Assembly: GCA_028023455.1 (NCBI GenBank)
Contig: JAQFVV010000012.1
Coordinates: 5,802,499 to 5,866,498, forward strand
DNA length: 64,000 bases
From: Epiperipatus broadwayi
Taxonomy: Eukaryota; Onychophora; Udeonychophora; Euonychophora; Peripatidae
Direction of reading: 5' to 3'
The notes below the pieces were generated by a model. The model saw only the letters and a program-made list of their open reading frames with translations. It made no database searches and was not told where the DNA came from. The first letter of the stretch is position 1. Each line of letters begins with the position of its first letter. Positions 36,170-47,717 of this stretch are shown piece after piece. The position numbers and the translations under genes were made by a program.

Positions 36170-36310
36170 ATTCTTCCTATTTCAGATATTGCTGGCCTTA
36201 CCAGTAATAGCTACCATGGTTAAGTAACCTTTAGATATATGAATACTGATTTTAAGGTGATGTTCTAATCAATTGGACTATCCTGTCAAAAATAATAGTT
36301 AGAGAAAATA
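36170..36310 (-). mobile_element. Linear tRNA-derived SINE copy of the 17/56-kb family
   Basis: On the minus strand: GACAGGATAGTCCAATTGAT, TAGAACATCACCTTAAAATC, then TTACTGGTAAGGCCAGCAAT. These follow the SINE portion inside 17350-17480 and 56796-56890. The copy has no inverted partner nearby, so it represents the unduplicated form. Confidence 0.7.
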
Positions 36311-36735
36311 TTGTATAATTATTTATGAAACAACTTTTTGTTTCTTTTTTTATTTTTAAGAGCAATGTTTTTATCTAACAACTGAAGAACGAGGAAGTTG
36401 ATGTAAATAGTAATTTTGAATAATAATTAAGATTATGATAGTTGTTTTTTTTTTTTACAGTTTTTATATATTACATATTTATTAGTTATTTCATATTACA
36501 ATGGTTTTTAAGATAAGTAATAATTTATTCTACCCTTATTTAGCTGTATTTAGGAGGTTGTGTTTATATCTGAATACAAATAAAAATTGGATTACATGAG
36601 CAAAATAATGAGTAAAATAAATATAATTTTCAATAATAATTGATATTTATTTTAAAAAAAAACATCAAAAATAAAATTAATTATTTAAATAAATAAATAA
36701 TTTAGACTATATGTAACTTTACAGAAACTAACTGA

Positions 36736-37437
36736 AGCTTCCAATGAGTTATATCATGCTTGCAACCAATCACAACCATCTATCAACCCAGAAGTTAGAC
36801 CAACCTCTCAGACCATAGATACACTAGAAACATAAACATCGTTAAGTAATTCATGTAGCACATGTGACATTTCAACTTCATATATGCATTATTTCTAGAG
36901 AAAGTCTAACCTTAATTCTTTTTTTTTATTAATTACAATTCTATCGCAGATTGATTACCAAACCATATAATCAAAGACCTGTGAAAAGGATAAATGATTC
37001 CCAAGAAGTGCATTTTGTGCATATATTTCCATTAGAGTTGTTTATACTAATGTTGTACTGCAGAAAATTTGAAACCTGTCAATTAAACTATAGTAATTTT
37101 CTATCAAGATATATACCAAACAAATGATGAAGATATGTGTAAGAAATTGTGATCTGGCTAAACTGATGAGTACTGGTTCGGCACAAAATGCACTTCTTGT
37201 GAATCATTTATCCTTTTCACATGTATTGGATTATATGGTTTGATAATCTGTGATGGAATTGTAATTAAAAAATAATAATAATTAAGGTTAGTGTTTCTCT
37301 AGAATAATGTATAGATGAAATTGAAATACCATATGTGTATATTTCTAATGTATCTATGGTCTGAGAGGTTGGTCTGACTTTTGGGCTGATGGATAGTTGT
37401 GATTGGGTAGCAAGCATGATACAACTCATTGGAAGCT
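36736..37437. mobile_element. Large palindrome (~700 bp)
   Basis: Arms of about 300 bases (36736-37035 and 37175-37437) share AGCTTCCAATGAGTTATATC, ACCAACCTCTCAGACCATAG and CACAAAATGCACTTCTTG with their complements. The middle of ~140 bases is unpaired. The inner motif (GGCACAAAATGCACTTCTTG then ATTTATCCTTTTC) resembles the corresponding part of the 59-kb family (AACATGAAATACTTTT then ATTTATCTTTTC), so the families are probably related. Confidence 0.85.
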
Positions 37438-39059
37438 AAAATTAATAATTGTCACAATTTTTGTTAAATGTTTCATCAAAAATAAACTTTTTTTAAAACA
37501 ATCAAATACTTCTTATTGATTTGTGACATTAATTAAAACAGTATATTTCTTTACATAAGAAATATTCTAAGTCGTAGTTATATATATATTGAAATGGACA
37601 TTTCATGATGTTAGACAAAGCAGATGGTCTTTAAAGTATAGTCATTTGTTTTTTTCTAGATCTATAATCTTTATATAAATCAAGTAGGAGGAATGATTAT
37701 AAATTATAAAAATAGGACATTATGATGTTAGTTTAAAAAAATAAATAGTGACTTTAGTAAATACTTACATATTATATATTTCATGTGTGTATGTATATCT
37801 ATGTACATGTATGTAAATCCTTCAAAAGTTTATACAATTTCTTTTAGTACACCTTATTTCTTTATATAAATAAAGTCAGATTGTTTTTAATTCAGAAAAT
37901 GAATTTCAAATAAAGGAGACTGAACTGATTAATCTGATTAAATAAACATAAAAGTTACGCAAAAGTCTGAATTAATTATGAGATTAAATGTAATTGTTTA
38001 TTCATTGACATCATATTTAACATAATTTAAGCTAGATTTATTATGTCCGTGGAAAGTCTATTATTTATTTATCTTAATTGAGTTTTGTAAAATAAAGTAA
38101 TGTTTATAAAATGTCGTTATTAGTTTGTATGGTAGAAAAAAAAAGGAATACCAAAAATTCGAATAAGCGACAGGATAATTAATAAATGTAATAGAAATAC
38201 TTTTATAAAGGAATTTTAAGCAATGACCCTTTGAAAAGCATGTCTAGTATAAATAGAACTGAGAAAAAAATTATATTATTTAAAGCGCGTACTTCAATTG
38301 TGGTAGCTAAAGGAAGCCATGCTTATCGAATGTGTAGGTGAGGATTTACAAATCTCCGTGAAATTAGTCTTTAACATGTCTACCTAGTCTTCTAAGGTTT
38401 CTCTGGGATCAACATCTTCGTTAGATGGCTTCATAGATGCAAGTTTTTATACATCCCATGAAAAAAAAGTTTTATTATTAATTATGACTTAATATTGTAT
38501 ATATATACACTAAATTCACACATCATTATTATAAATTATTATATAAACACAATTGATGGAAGCTTTCTGTTTCAAACTGAACAATTCCTTTTTAAAGAGA
38601 AATAGAGGCTGGTTGTTTAATCATTAATATATATTATAATGAGCATGAATAGCTCTTAACAAAAATCATTTACATTTTTAAATAATTCGGTCATCTTCAA
38701 TAAAGTTCCAAGGGGAAAAAAAGCAGCAGAAATTTAAATAGAATAAAACTATTTAGAGATAGTCTGAGGAGCTAAGTATTATATAATACAGTAAGATTAC
38801 AGCATATATTGCATTAAAATCTGATGATTCAATAAACTGAAGTGTAAAAGTTTGAAATTTTCACACATGTTTATTACTTTCTGTATAGCAGTAACTATTT
38901 TTTTGTTTTAGTACTTTCTAATTAGGATTTTTATACTCATTCAGATATGTTCTTGCAATATTTTATTAAGTATTGCTGTGTATATCTCTGCTTATGTTGA
39001 AAATTGTCAAAGATCATTTAGAATGACCTAAAGCACCAAACTAATGATAGTAGAAATTA
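37438..39059. other. AT-rich DNA, nothing recognised
   Basis: A slightly GC-richer, apparently single-copy patch at 38280-38460 has no coding frame. No repeat partners were seen. Confidence 0.5.
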
Positions 39060-39200
39060 TATTGCTTATAATACATCTTTTATATACACTTCAATGCAAA
39101 CAAATCTTCTTAAAAAACTTCTTTATTTTGCTTACAGTTTCGACTGTCTAGCAGTCTTCATCAAAGCTATAACCATCATTTCACATATATATAAAAATAC
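39060..39200. repeat. Half-copy related to the 29.5-kb fold-back
   Basis: CAATGCAAACAAATCTTCTT...GACTGTCTAGCAGTCTTCATCAAAG follows the layout of 29515-29630. CTGTCTAGCAG is a small dyad, and the similar GACAGTCCTTCATCAAAG occurs at 4876. The match is loose. Confidence 0.35.
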
Positions 39201-40840
39201 ACATATATATCAAAATATACACATATATTTCCTACATTTATATATATCACCCTGTCAAGTTTAAAAGAGGCTATGTGATAATTAAACAATAATGCATTGC
39301 ATTAGAAAGTATAGAAACTATTGATTTTATAGAAAGGTTTTATTAAAATATCTATTGAAAACAATATCAGTAAGCTGTTTATTACAAGTAATAGATGATT
39401 GCAAAAGTTTTAAAACTGATATAAACCTAAAATCATTAAAACTATTGGAAATATTGAATCTGCAGATGATAAGACTGCTACTAGATTTTCAAAAAAATCA
39501 ACTAATAAACAACTGATTAAATAATTACAAGCATGTATTTGTAAGCAGAACTATTCTGTAAGAATATGCCTAAATTGAATGTATATTCATAAACAATAAG
39601 TCAAAAAGTTTTAAGATATGTGTGGATATTTTAATATTGATGCTATGTGGCAGTATTATAGGTTATTTGATCAAGTAAGAAATCATTTATTGAACTAATA
39701 ATTTCCAAAGTTAAAAAATAATTGTAATAAAAAGAGGTTAAAATTAAAAATTCTACTATTATTAGATTGCCTTTGCTCTTCTTGGATTTTTTTGCTAAAA
39801 AATGTTAGGATTGTATTTTTACTTCCAACTATTACTTCACCACTGCAGTCTCTTAACCAAAGTGTCATTCAATTTGTCAAAGTTATGTACAACTAAGAGT
39901 ATTCAATCAGATTTGAGATGTCTTTCATGTCATCCCTAATGATCAATTAATAAAATTTCATAAATCATTCACCATTATAAATGCTATTAAATCAAACAGT
40001 GGATGAATTAAAATCAAAAATGTTATTGGCTTTTAAAAGTAAACTCATGGATAACTTTAAGACTTTCTAAAGATTAATAGGGAAATTTCAAAAATTATTT
40101 ACACATTATGAGAACTTAAAAAAATATTTTTTAATATGATTGCTGGTGCAACTGAAGAATATAAATGAAGGTCATAAAAAAAACTTCTAACAAATGAGGA
40201 CTTTCAAGAATTTATTGATTTATCAGAAAATGAGAAGAAGAAATAGAAATATGGACAGCTGGAAACTATATTGTTTAAATTGCATGGAATCTGAAGATAA
40301 AATTATCAAATGTAAATCTTGGATGAAATGTACCATTAAAGTTCCATATAAGATAAGAAAAATATTACAAGTCCTGCAAGTTAATTTTAGTAAATAAAAT
40401 AAATAGAAAGCAATTTCCTATTACAATGTTTTTGAGAGATATCAGGATAAGAAAAAAGAATATTCCAGATTCACCAGAGAGATAAAAAGAGGGAAGAGGA
40501 AATCTTATCTCATTTTCCTATTCAAATCAAAATAACTCCTCTGACATATCATCTGACTTCATCTTATCGTGTAGGCATTTATTATTATCAACTGTCATTT
40601 TAAGAAAAATGATTAAGAAACAATTGTTTTTTATTTTGATTGAGAGTCATTGAGTGAATGTTTTGAAACACTATATGTACTCAACTAGATTTGATTATGG
40701 AATAATATATGTAGATGTGAATGGATTCTTTCTCAATTTATTATAATGGCTTTATTTTATTTTAAATTATTTTTGTTGATTGCTTAATGTCAATATTTTT
40801 AAAATAAATTGCATCATAAGTATGATCTCATTTTTAATCT
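39200..40840. other. AT-rich DNA, nothing recognised
   Basis: Only short accidental frames. The portion after 40500 may belong to the decayed minus-strand LINE tail at 40850. Confidence 0.5.
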
Positions 40841-40849
40841 TTATTGATT

Positions 40850-41065
40850 TACTACAATATGAAGATCACTTCAAATTTAATTCAGTTTCTCTGTACCATA
40901 GCCTTTTTTCTTCGTTTCATATTAATGAACATTCTCATTTCATCCATCCATTTCACGTGTGGTTTCTTTGTTTTTAAAAAATTCTTTGGAAATCAATTTA
41001 ACCCATCTACAGTTCATCTAATACCATTCCAAAATATTAAAATAACCATGTTTACATCTGACTGA
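40850..41065 (-). mobile_element. RTE-type LINE 3' end, minus strand
   Basis: On the minus strand the frame gives KETTREMDGMRMFINMK-like text; the TGGATGGATGAAATGAG core is the same as in the LINE tails at 44793 and 51880 (ATGGATGAAATAAG). Only the last part of ORF2 is present. Confidence 0.55.
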
Positions 41066-41069
41066 GCAT

Positions 41070-41565
41070 GTGTTGGTCTTTATGTATTAAAATGAATATT
41101 ATAAAACTTTTACTACTATCCATAGATTTTGAAATCCCCATAAAGGCTAAGAACCAACTAACATGGACATGGAGATATTACATTTAAAAAATCTAACTTT
41201 ACTGTTTTTTCATAAAAGAAAATATTGAAAATACTTTTATTAAAATATTAAGTTAATCAAAATTCTATATATATTATATTACTAGGCTTGTAACAATTTC
41301 AGGGATTAAAATAGTATTGGGGGGACTTTATAATAATATTCCCAAATTTAGCAAAATTACATTATATAAAAAAAATCAGTCGATAATTTGATGCATAGCA
41401 GCTACATTCACACATAAGTTCATCCCTTTTCAACTTTACTGGATGAATTTTTTCAGTAAAATTCTATATCTTTTGGATCTTTTTGGCATCGACACTGCGA
41501 TCAAAGTGTCATCGATTAGATATTTTAAATATCAAAATTAAAAAAAAAAACAATTCTTCATCACA
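41070..41565. other. AT-rich DNA, nothing recognised
   Basis: No supported feature. Confidence 0.55.
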
Positions 41566-41569
41566 ATTT

Positions 41570-41634
41570 TTTTTTCCTCATGTGTCATAGAATCAGCCGG
41601 GAACCGAACCCGCTGACCTCTCGACCACCAATGC
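41570..41634 (-). mobile_element. tRNA-derived SINE, internally deleted
   Basis: On the minus strand: GCATTGGTGGTCGAGAGGTC (D-arm/A box), then directly GGGTTCGGTTCCCGGC (B box), then CTATGACACATGAGG and A-rich tail. The anticodon arm is missing compared with the copies at 43384 and 46908. Likely target duplication: TCATCACAATT on the left and TCGTCACAATT on the right. Confidence 0.8.
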
Positions 41635-41649
41635 TTGACTCGTCACAAT

Positions 41650-42640
41650 TATTAAGATTAGTATTTGTAAAAAAAATTGCAATGCAATTCTCTAAATGGT
41701 AAACAATAAAAGAAAAAAATATTTTGGCTTTTATTAATAGAATTAAATTGTAAGTTGTTTAACGTTATTGTATAATTTACTTTTTCAAAAGAAAAAAAAA
41801 TATTTTTTTTTTTTCAATTATTATGTATTTTCGGGTAGTCTCTTGTGTCAATGGTTTTTATTGATCGTTAAAAGAGTTGTATATATTGATTGCTTAACAA
41901 ATAATAAAGTAAAAAAAGTCAAAAATTTAACATTTCTAAAGAAGAAACAGCAACTCCAGTTAACGCTTCTATAAATAAGTATTACAATTAACTTTGGCTA
42001 TTATTACTTTGCATAAATCTGTGTAAGAAGCAATGAAAGAGAAAATCAATAAACTCCTGTAAAGTCTTTTTTACATTTAAAAAAATTATTTATATACAAA
42101 TAAAATAAAAAATTCAAACTGGCTTGTTATTTTAAAAAGAAATATATATATATTTAATTCAATTTCTAATCTCATCTTCCAATCCCCCCTATCCCCTAGA
42201 TTTTATCCATCATTTTTATCATGTTTTTCTGAATCATTAAAATGTTAACACTTTTATGGCCGTTTACAATTAAATTTAAGAAGAAATTTCAAAAAGTTTT
42301 TTTTCTTTTTTTTTTTTAAAAAAAAAACAGATTTCAAAGTAAATTTCGATGATAATAATAATAATAAATGTTAAAAATATATATTTAAAAAATCACAAAT
42401 GCAAATAATTAAATTGCGCGTATATATACTAAACTATCTATCCATTCATAATTCAAAATTATCATAAAACTATCTATCCATTCAAAATTCGATCAATAAA
42501 TGGACATCAATTCAAAAACAAAATATAGTCAGAAGTAATTAAGTTCCAGGCGGCTAACCTGTTAAGAAATGAGAACACTTTATCAATAATAATGAATATA
42601 ATGTACTCCACAATTATATAAAAATAAATAATATTCATCG
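41650..42640. other. AT-rich DNA, nothing recognised
   Basis: Contains poly-A/T runs near 41800 and 42300 and a (TAA)n tract near 42353. CTATCTATCCATTCA occurs twice, at 42434 and 42470. Confidence 0.55.
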
Positions 42641-42745
42641 ATGGTCGGGCACCGGAAGTGAAAAATCCCGGCGCAATCTATTTTTCTTGAGCTCTCATAG
42701 CCTGCCATTTTACCTCTGCATACGGCATTCTATAAACAAAACCGG
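42640..42745. promoter_or_regulatory. Promoter-like GC patch with ETS-type site
   Basis: Within very AT-rich surroundings this patch holds CACCGGAAGTG (a textbook ETS/GABP core), CCCGGCGC and a GCCATTTTA that resembles an inverted YY1 site. Such clusters are typical of housekeeping promoters in animals. No adjoining first exon could be identified on either strand, so function is only inferred. Confidence 0.3.
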
Positions 42746-43290
42746 TTTTATAAAAATAAAAGTATGATGAATAAAAAATTTTAAATGGCTATACATAAAA
42801 AATAAAAACCCATAAGCCTTCAATATTTTTTTCAAACTATAAATAAATGAATATATAAATATTACGTTTTCTTGAAGACGAAAATTAATTTTTAAAGTTT
42901 CGCATTACTACAGAACGGCTCTTTCCACTTTACATCTTCATAAATAATCCAGGCTTAATGTTGTTGCATCCATAAATTGTAAACACGGATATATACACTT
43001 TCTTGTCTAAAAATCATGTATCTTCAAATGTATAGCATAATAAAATTGTTGCGTAAGAAAATATAATCAATAGTAACGTTTAAGTAGTTACACTGAAATA
43101 AAAATCAAGGGTAATATATATGTATTTAAGTATGTATTTATGTATGAGTGTGCGGCCATGTATACACTTTTTCTGATAAAGAAAAAAATATTAATAAATG
43201 TTTACAAAGTAATGTAACAGTGTTCATATTTACAATAATAAATATTTTACATTAAAGTAATAATTTAATTATATGAAATTTGAAAAGTTA
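42746..43290. other. AT-rich DNA downstream of the GC patch
   Basis: No frame above 60 codons and no repeat partner. Confidence 0.5.
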
Positions 43291-43294
43291 AAAC

Positions 43295-43338
43295 TTAGTC
43301 TTATAGATTTTTTTTTTTTTTTTAGTCTTATAGATTTT
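43295..43338 (-). mobile_element. Tail-only retroposon: 17-bp duplication around poly-T
   Basis: TTAGTCTTATAGATTTT at 43295-43311 is repeated exactly at 43322-43338, with only T residues between. This is what remains if target-primed reverse transcription copies nothing but the poly-A tail. Confidence 0.75.
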
Positions 43339-43383
43339 ATTCATAAAAATTCACTCACGTAACAATTTCTATCGTTCTTTTTT

Positions 43384-43482
43384 TTGTCATAGCATCGGCC
43401 GGGACGCGAACCCGCAACCCGGGCAACTGCCTGCAAGTGCAAGGCAGTCGCGCTGACCTCTCGACCACCAATGCAAGACGTA
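43384..43482 (-). mobile_element. tRNA-derived SINE, best-preserved copy
   Basis: On the minus strand: GCATTGGTGGTCGAGAGGTC, anticodon arm GCGACTGCCTTGCAC...GGCAG, a long variable region, then GGGTTCGCGTCCCGGCCGAT (B box), then GCTATGAC and A tail. GCATTGG pairs with CCGATGC (one G-T) so a tRNA-like acceptor stem can form. Target duplication TATCGTTCTTTTTT / TAGCGTTCTTTTTT differs at one base. The inserted bases in the anticodon loop and the tail argue against a working tRNA gene. Confidence 0.85.
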
Positions 43483-43564
43483 TAGCGTTCTTTTTTCATC
43501 ATCATATCTATGCTACTTGTTGTAAACGTTAGTAAGTAATGGGTAAAGTGATAGTGCTCAACAA

Positions 43565-43722
43565 ATTCAGTGATGCATTATATCCTAAAGTTCCAGGATA
43601 CTGATCCAAGATCCAAAGCTCCTCACTAATGAAAGCCATAAGCTTGAAGCTAGTCGAGGGTTAGTAGATAGAACAGCACTGGATAAGGATTTATTAAGCA
43701 TTATCATCTGCATCTATTATTT
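43565..43722. repeat. Diverged copy of the 31-kb fold-back body
   Basis: GATCCAAGATCCAAAGCTCC, TCACTAATGAAAGCCATAAG and CTAGTCGAGGG follow the order GATCCAAGGCTCC, TCACTGATGATGGCCACAAG, CTAGTCTGGAG at 31587-31640. It is interrupted at its right side by the insertion at 43740. Confidence 0.65.
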
Positions 43723-43739
43723 ACTAAAGCTTACAATAA

Positions 43740-43952
43740 TTTAAAGTTGTAAATATAAATTTTATTAAACGCTCACTATTATTTCAGTAATAGTTTTAAC
43801 AAGGCTGTAAACCTTAGCAATGAGCGTCTGAAAAAATCGTCACTAGGGACCTCTGTAGGTCTTTAAAACCCATGCTTACGCTATGAAGAAAAGAGAGTCC
43901 CTAGTGACGATTTTTTCAGACGCTCATTGCTAAGATTTACAGCCTTGTTAAA
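43740..43952. mobile_element. Insertion flanked by 17-bp duplication, containing an F1 hairpin
   Basis: ACTAAAGCTTACAATAA (43723-43739) and ACTAAAGCTTACAGTAA (43953-43969) flank it. Inside, 43792-43955 is a hairpin with ~66-bp arms including CAATGAGCGTCTGAAAAAAT and GTCACTAGGGACC, matching, inverted, the F1 element at 12926-13057 around GAGGTCCCTA. The left part (43740-43791) is AT-rich. The duplication interrupts an older repeat (43565-43722), giving an age order. Confidence 0.75.
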
Positions 43953-44566
43953 ACTAAAGCTTACAGTAAATGGTGTAGATGTGCTGAAGAAAAAAGGATG
44001 CTGCTGAAATAACAATCAATAAGTTGAAGTCATGTGGTAGAGTCATGTGATACTTTTATTGGCAACAATTTCTAGTCATAATATTATTTTAATGCTTTTG
44101 AAACCTATAAAATGATGTTCATTTTTATTTAGAAACCATGTAACACCATATTGTGGAAGTCTTTTTATTCAGTCTCTTCATATCACCACTAGCAATTATT
44201 TTAATAAAGATAATTCATTGTATTAAAGTTCATAAGAAGCTTAAGTGCCAGAAATAGCAGACCAGGAGGAAAAAAACTTTAGCTTTAATGTTGATAACTC
44301 TGTGACTGTGCAAAATACACAAAGAAATAATTAATTTTAATAAATTAATTCATCAAAAAATAGTTGGAGGCAATTTACAAATTTGTTTTTAAACTTTCAT
44401 CATTTCTGATTCACCAAAATTCTCATTATAAAAAAAGACAATGATTGAAAAATCTATAAAGTGCATACATTCTTGACATTATTTTAGAATTCATAACAAC
44501 TATCAAAGAAACTACATTAACCCTGAAGAAGGTATATGAGCCTTCATCAAATTGTTAGGAATTTTC

Positions 44567-44793
44567 CTGCTTGGTTTCTTTAAGGCATTCAAGAGCAACC
44601 ATTTTCCTTCTTGTAGCCTTCTTATATATATATAACATTTGTAATACAAGTTTGTATTACAAATGTTATATGTATAAGAAGGCTACAAGAAGGAAAAGTG
44701 TTTGTATTACAAATGTTATATATATATATATATATAAGAAGGCTACAAGAAGGAAAAGGGTTGCTTTGAATGCCTTAAAGGAACCAAACATGG
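44567..44793. repeat. Hairpin joined to an RTE LINE tail, with an internal duplication
   Basis: TTGGTTTCTTTAAGGCATTC (44571 region) pairs with GAATGCCTTAAAGGAACCAA at 44769-44788. CCTTCTTGTAGCCTTCTTAT pairs with two copies of its complement (44677-44695 and 44736-44755). The unit AAGAAGGCTACAAGAAGGAA plus ACAAATGTTATAT is tandemly duplicated on the right side. The right arm runs directly into LINE ORF2 sequence. Confidence 0.75.
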
Positions 44794-44925
44794 ATGGATG
44801 AAATAAGAAAGTATGCAGGGGTGATGTGGAGAAGAGGAGCTAAAGATAAGAAAAGATGGATTGAACTTGGAAAGACCATCCTGCAGTGGATTGATAATGC
44901 TTGATGATGATGATACAAGCTTGTT
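44789..44925 (+). mobile_element. RTE-type LINE 3' end
   Basis: The frame WMDEIRKYAGVMWRRGAKDK, then RWIELGKTILQWIDN, is the C-terminus of this ORF2 family and is the best-preserved LINE segment in the window. TGATGATGATGAT follows as the tail. The RT itself is absent. Confidence 0.75.
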
Positions 44926-46150
44926 AAATTAGGTCGTGTGACATATGACTTGATTTCTTTGTAATATTTGATATGTTAAATTGGATATTTTTCTTGGATT
45001 TATTAATATGTAAATAATTAAAAGATTAAAACAAGCAGGAAAAACTTTAGCATTGATATTGATAGAAAGCTGTTCATTTCTCATTGACAGTTCTAAAACC
45101 AAATAAGTTTTCTCTAGTAATCTGTTATAATTCTTTTGTTCTGAGTTTAAATAGATGAAAAAAGAAATCTAATATATTTATTAAAAATTAATGCACACAG
45201 CAAATCAAACATCACATTTACAAAAAAATACTATAATTGAAATATGATTTATATTAAAATTATTACAAAATAAATACATACAAAATGTATATATAGAGAA
45301 GCTTTATTTAATCCTAATAGCATGGTATGCTTAGCATGCTTTCAACTACCAGATAATCATATTCATAACATAGTTGTCTGAGAAAACTTGTGATATTTAG
45401 CAACGAATAAACAAGATAGCAGATTTGCATAAAATTTGAATAAAGATTGTAAATACGTTCATTTAAATGACCCACTTTTTTGAAAGAGAGATGCTGAATT
45501 TTTTTTTAATGCATGTATGTTTTTGGAAATATGTCATGCCTTTTTAACTTCACATTTAGTATCACTTCTTGCAGAGCAGATGATGCTAGCAGATGTAGAT
45601 TTAAAGCTGTAGCTGAGCTTAGACTCATGCTCAAAGAAAATACATTTACCCACTGTGTTCATCTTAGCTCAATTATGTTGTCTATAAAAGAGATTTATTA
45701 CTGTTTTAATCAAAAAAACTTTTAATTCAAATTTAATTATTGCAAGATATAATATCTATTCTAAACATAACTGGACCCTTGCCAGGAAAAAAACTATTAG
45801 AAATTAATGAATAACTTTACTGAAAATTAATAGACTTATTTTATAATCTTTTCTAAAGCTACTAATTTTTAAAAATATTTTGTAATAAACTATCCAGCCA
45901 GCTATTGTTAGTATATAAATAGCTAAGTATTTTTAAAAATACTTAAAACTTCTATTTTTCCACACATAATTTAAACATATGAGTAAATTTGATGTAAAAT
46001 TTTTTAACCCATTATGACTAATACTAACTATTAATAAACTGAAGGGGGATGTTGCCAAATAGGTTAACACAACAAATTTTTCATTGCATATGTTATTAAT
46101 ATGTGATTGTTTATATAGTATACAAACATGAATGGACTATTGACCAACAT
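44926..46150. other. AT-rich DNA, nothing recognised
   Basis: Short frames near 45513-45725 have no recognisable motif. No repeat partners were seen. Confidence 0.5.
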
Positions 46151-46479
46151 GCATTAGCCTAGCATAGTGAATTTATTAGCCTTTTACTCTGGGTTTAAGA
46201 TGAAAAATACTATGATCTTTTTTCTCAGCTGCATGATAGCTCTTAACTGAAATATCAATTGAGTTTTTTGGATGTGGAATGAATGTGTGTAAAAGATTTT
46301 TTTTTCTAATAGATATTTGCTGTCATAAGAGACAAAAATAATTCATGGCTCTTATTCCTAGGATGCTGTAAAGTTACCAGCCAAGACAGTGGTTTATGCC
46401 CGAATATAAAGGGTGCTAACAATCTCTTGATTGTGGACCTAGTGTGTCATTTGTTGATGATGACTTTTTATTTAGGTAC

Positions 46480-47640
46480 TTAAAAAAACTGCAGATCACT
46501 TTCAAGTGAAGGAAGATTGCAAGAATTGGAAGAACTGTCTAATATTGAATGGGACATTATTGGACTGTGGACATATACTCTGCTACAAAAGCACAAATAT
46601 TGAAAGTACAAGTGGAATAGGATTCATTATAACAAAGCAATAACAGACTCAACTTGTAAATCAGTTTTTTCCCAGCATCACAGCTCAGCAGGACATGATT
46701 GCTAACCACAGAACCCTGATTTTTTACAGAGAATGACACAACTTAAAAAGAAAAGTGAAAGAAGTGTGCTTTATTGCTAGGGACAATCATATCATCAACA
46801 GAAAAGATCTGTGCTACAATATATCCAGGAAATGAAATACATAAAGTTATTTGCATAAATTTGCATTGCAGTTAAACACTTTTTTTAGTTACAATACGAC
46901 TATGACTTGTCAAGCATTGCTGGTCGAGAGGTCAGCGACAGCTGCTTTATAAGTAGTTGTCCCGGGTTAGCAGGTTCGCTTTCCGGTTAATGCTGTGACA
47001 CATGAGAGAAAAAAATGGCTATGACTATGAGGGCTGTGTCCCTTGAAAGTGCTCAGCCACACTTATACATATGTATTTTGTATTATTGTAATATATAAAG
47101 AATTTTTAAAAAATTCAGCTTTGTGTGTGTATGTGTCATTAGCGCAAATCATATTTATATAAATAACAAAGTGTAAGAGCAATGTTATGGAGACTGATGA
47201 TATATCAGTCAAAGTGGCAATATTAGTTACTCAACTTAATAGCAAATATCAAATGCAGATAATTCAGGTTTATGCCCCAACAAGTTCTCAGTATGATGAC
47301 GAAGTAAAGGATTTTTATATGGATGTACAAAAGGCTTTTTATCAGACCAAACAACATTTTAAAATTATTATGAAAGACTTTAATGCTATAATTGATAAGT
47401 AAGTTGAAAGTGCTGGAGGTAAATTTGATTATGGTGATAGAAATGAGAGTGGACATAGACTTATGGAGTTTGCAGAGAAAAAAACTGTACATTATGAATT
47501 CTTTTTATGGGAAAAATGGTAAACCGAAATGGACATGAAAGCACCCAAATGAAGGAACAGCAGAATTGAATTATATTTTGACTAACAGAAAATATGTATT
47601 TCAAGATTGCAATGTTCTTAATAAATTCAGCACACAAAGT
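46480..47640 (+). pseudogene. RTE-type LINE endonuclease, broken
   Basis: Traces: EELSNIEWDIIGLW near 46526 and SGIGFIITK near 46608; then, after the SINE, MQIIQVYAPTSSQYDDEV near 47255 and FKIIMKDFNAIIDK near 47360, where the usual GDFNA is KDFNA. FDYGDRNESGHRLMEFAEKK near 47425 follows, then NELYFILT-like ExDFIL region near 47566 and SDH near 47638, carrying the conserved catalytic Asp-His. Several stops and one SINE insertion disrupt it. The residues seen fit the EEP (APE-like) endonuclease of RTE LINEs. Confidence 0.8.
46908..47016 (+). mobile_element. tRNA-derived SINE, plus strand
   Basis: GCATTGCTGGTCGAGAGGTC (A box side), GCTGCTTTATAAGTAG (anticodon arm), AGGTTCGCTTTCCGG (B box), TTAATGC closing the acceptor, then GTGACACATGAGAG and poly-A. 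Target duplication GACTATGACT (46898-46907) and GGCTATGACT (47017-47026), one mismatch. It lies inside the LINE endonuclease region and is therefore younger. Confidence 0.85.
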
Positions 47641-47717
47641 GATCATTGATTAGTCAAATGTAAGATACATGTTAATGCAAAACTAGAGACACAACAATTA
47701 TTAAGAAAAACAATATT

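Noticed and set aside
43384-43482. Functional tRNA gene
   Set aside because: Extra bases in the anticodon arm, a SINE-type tail with A-run and flanking target duplications show a retroposed SINE; the other copies are likewise altered.
44571-44801. 76-codon frame with repeated KKATRRK
   Set aside because: The repeats come from the duplicated hairpin arm at 44567-44793, not from selection on a protein.
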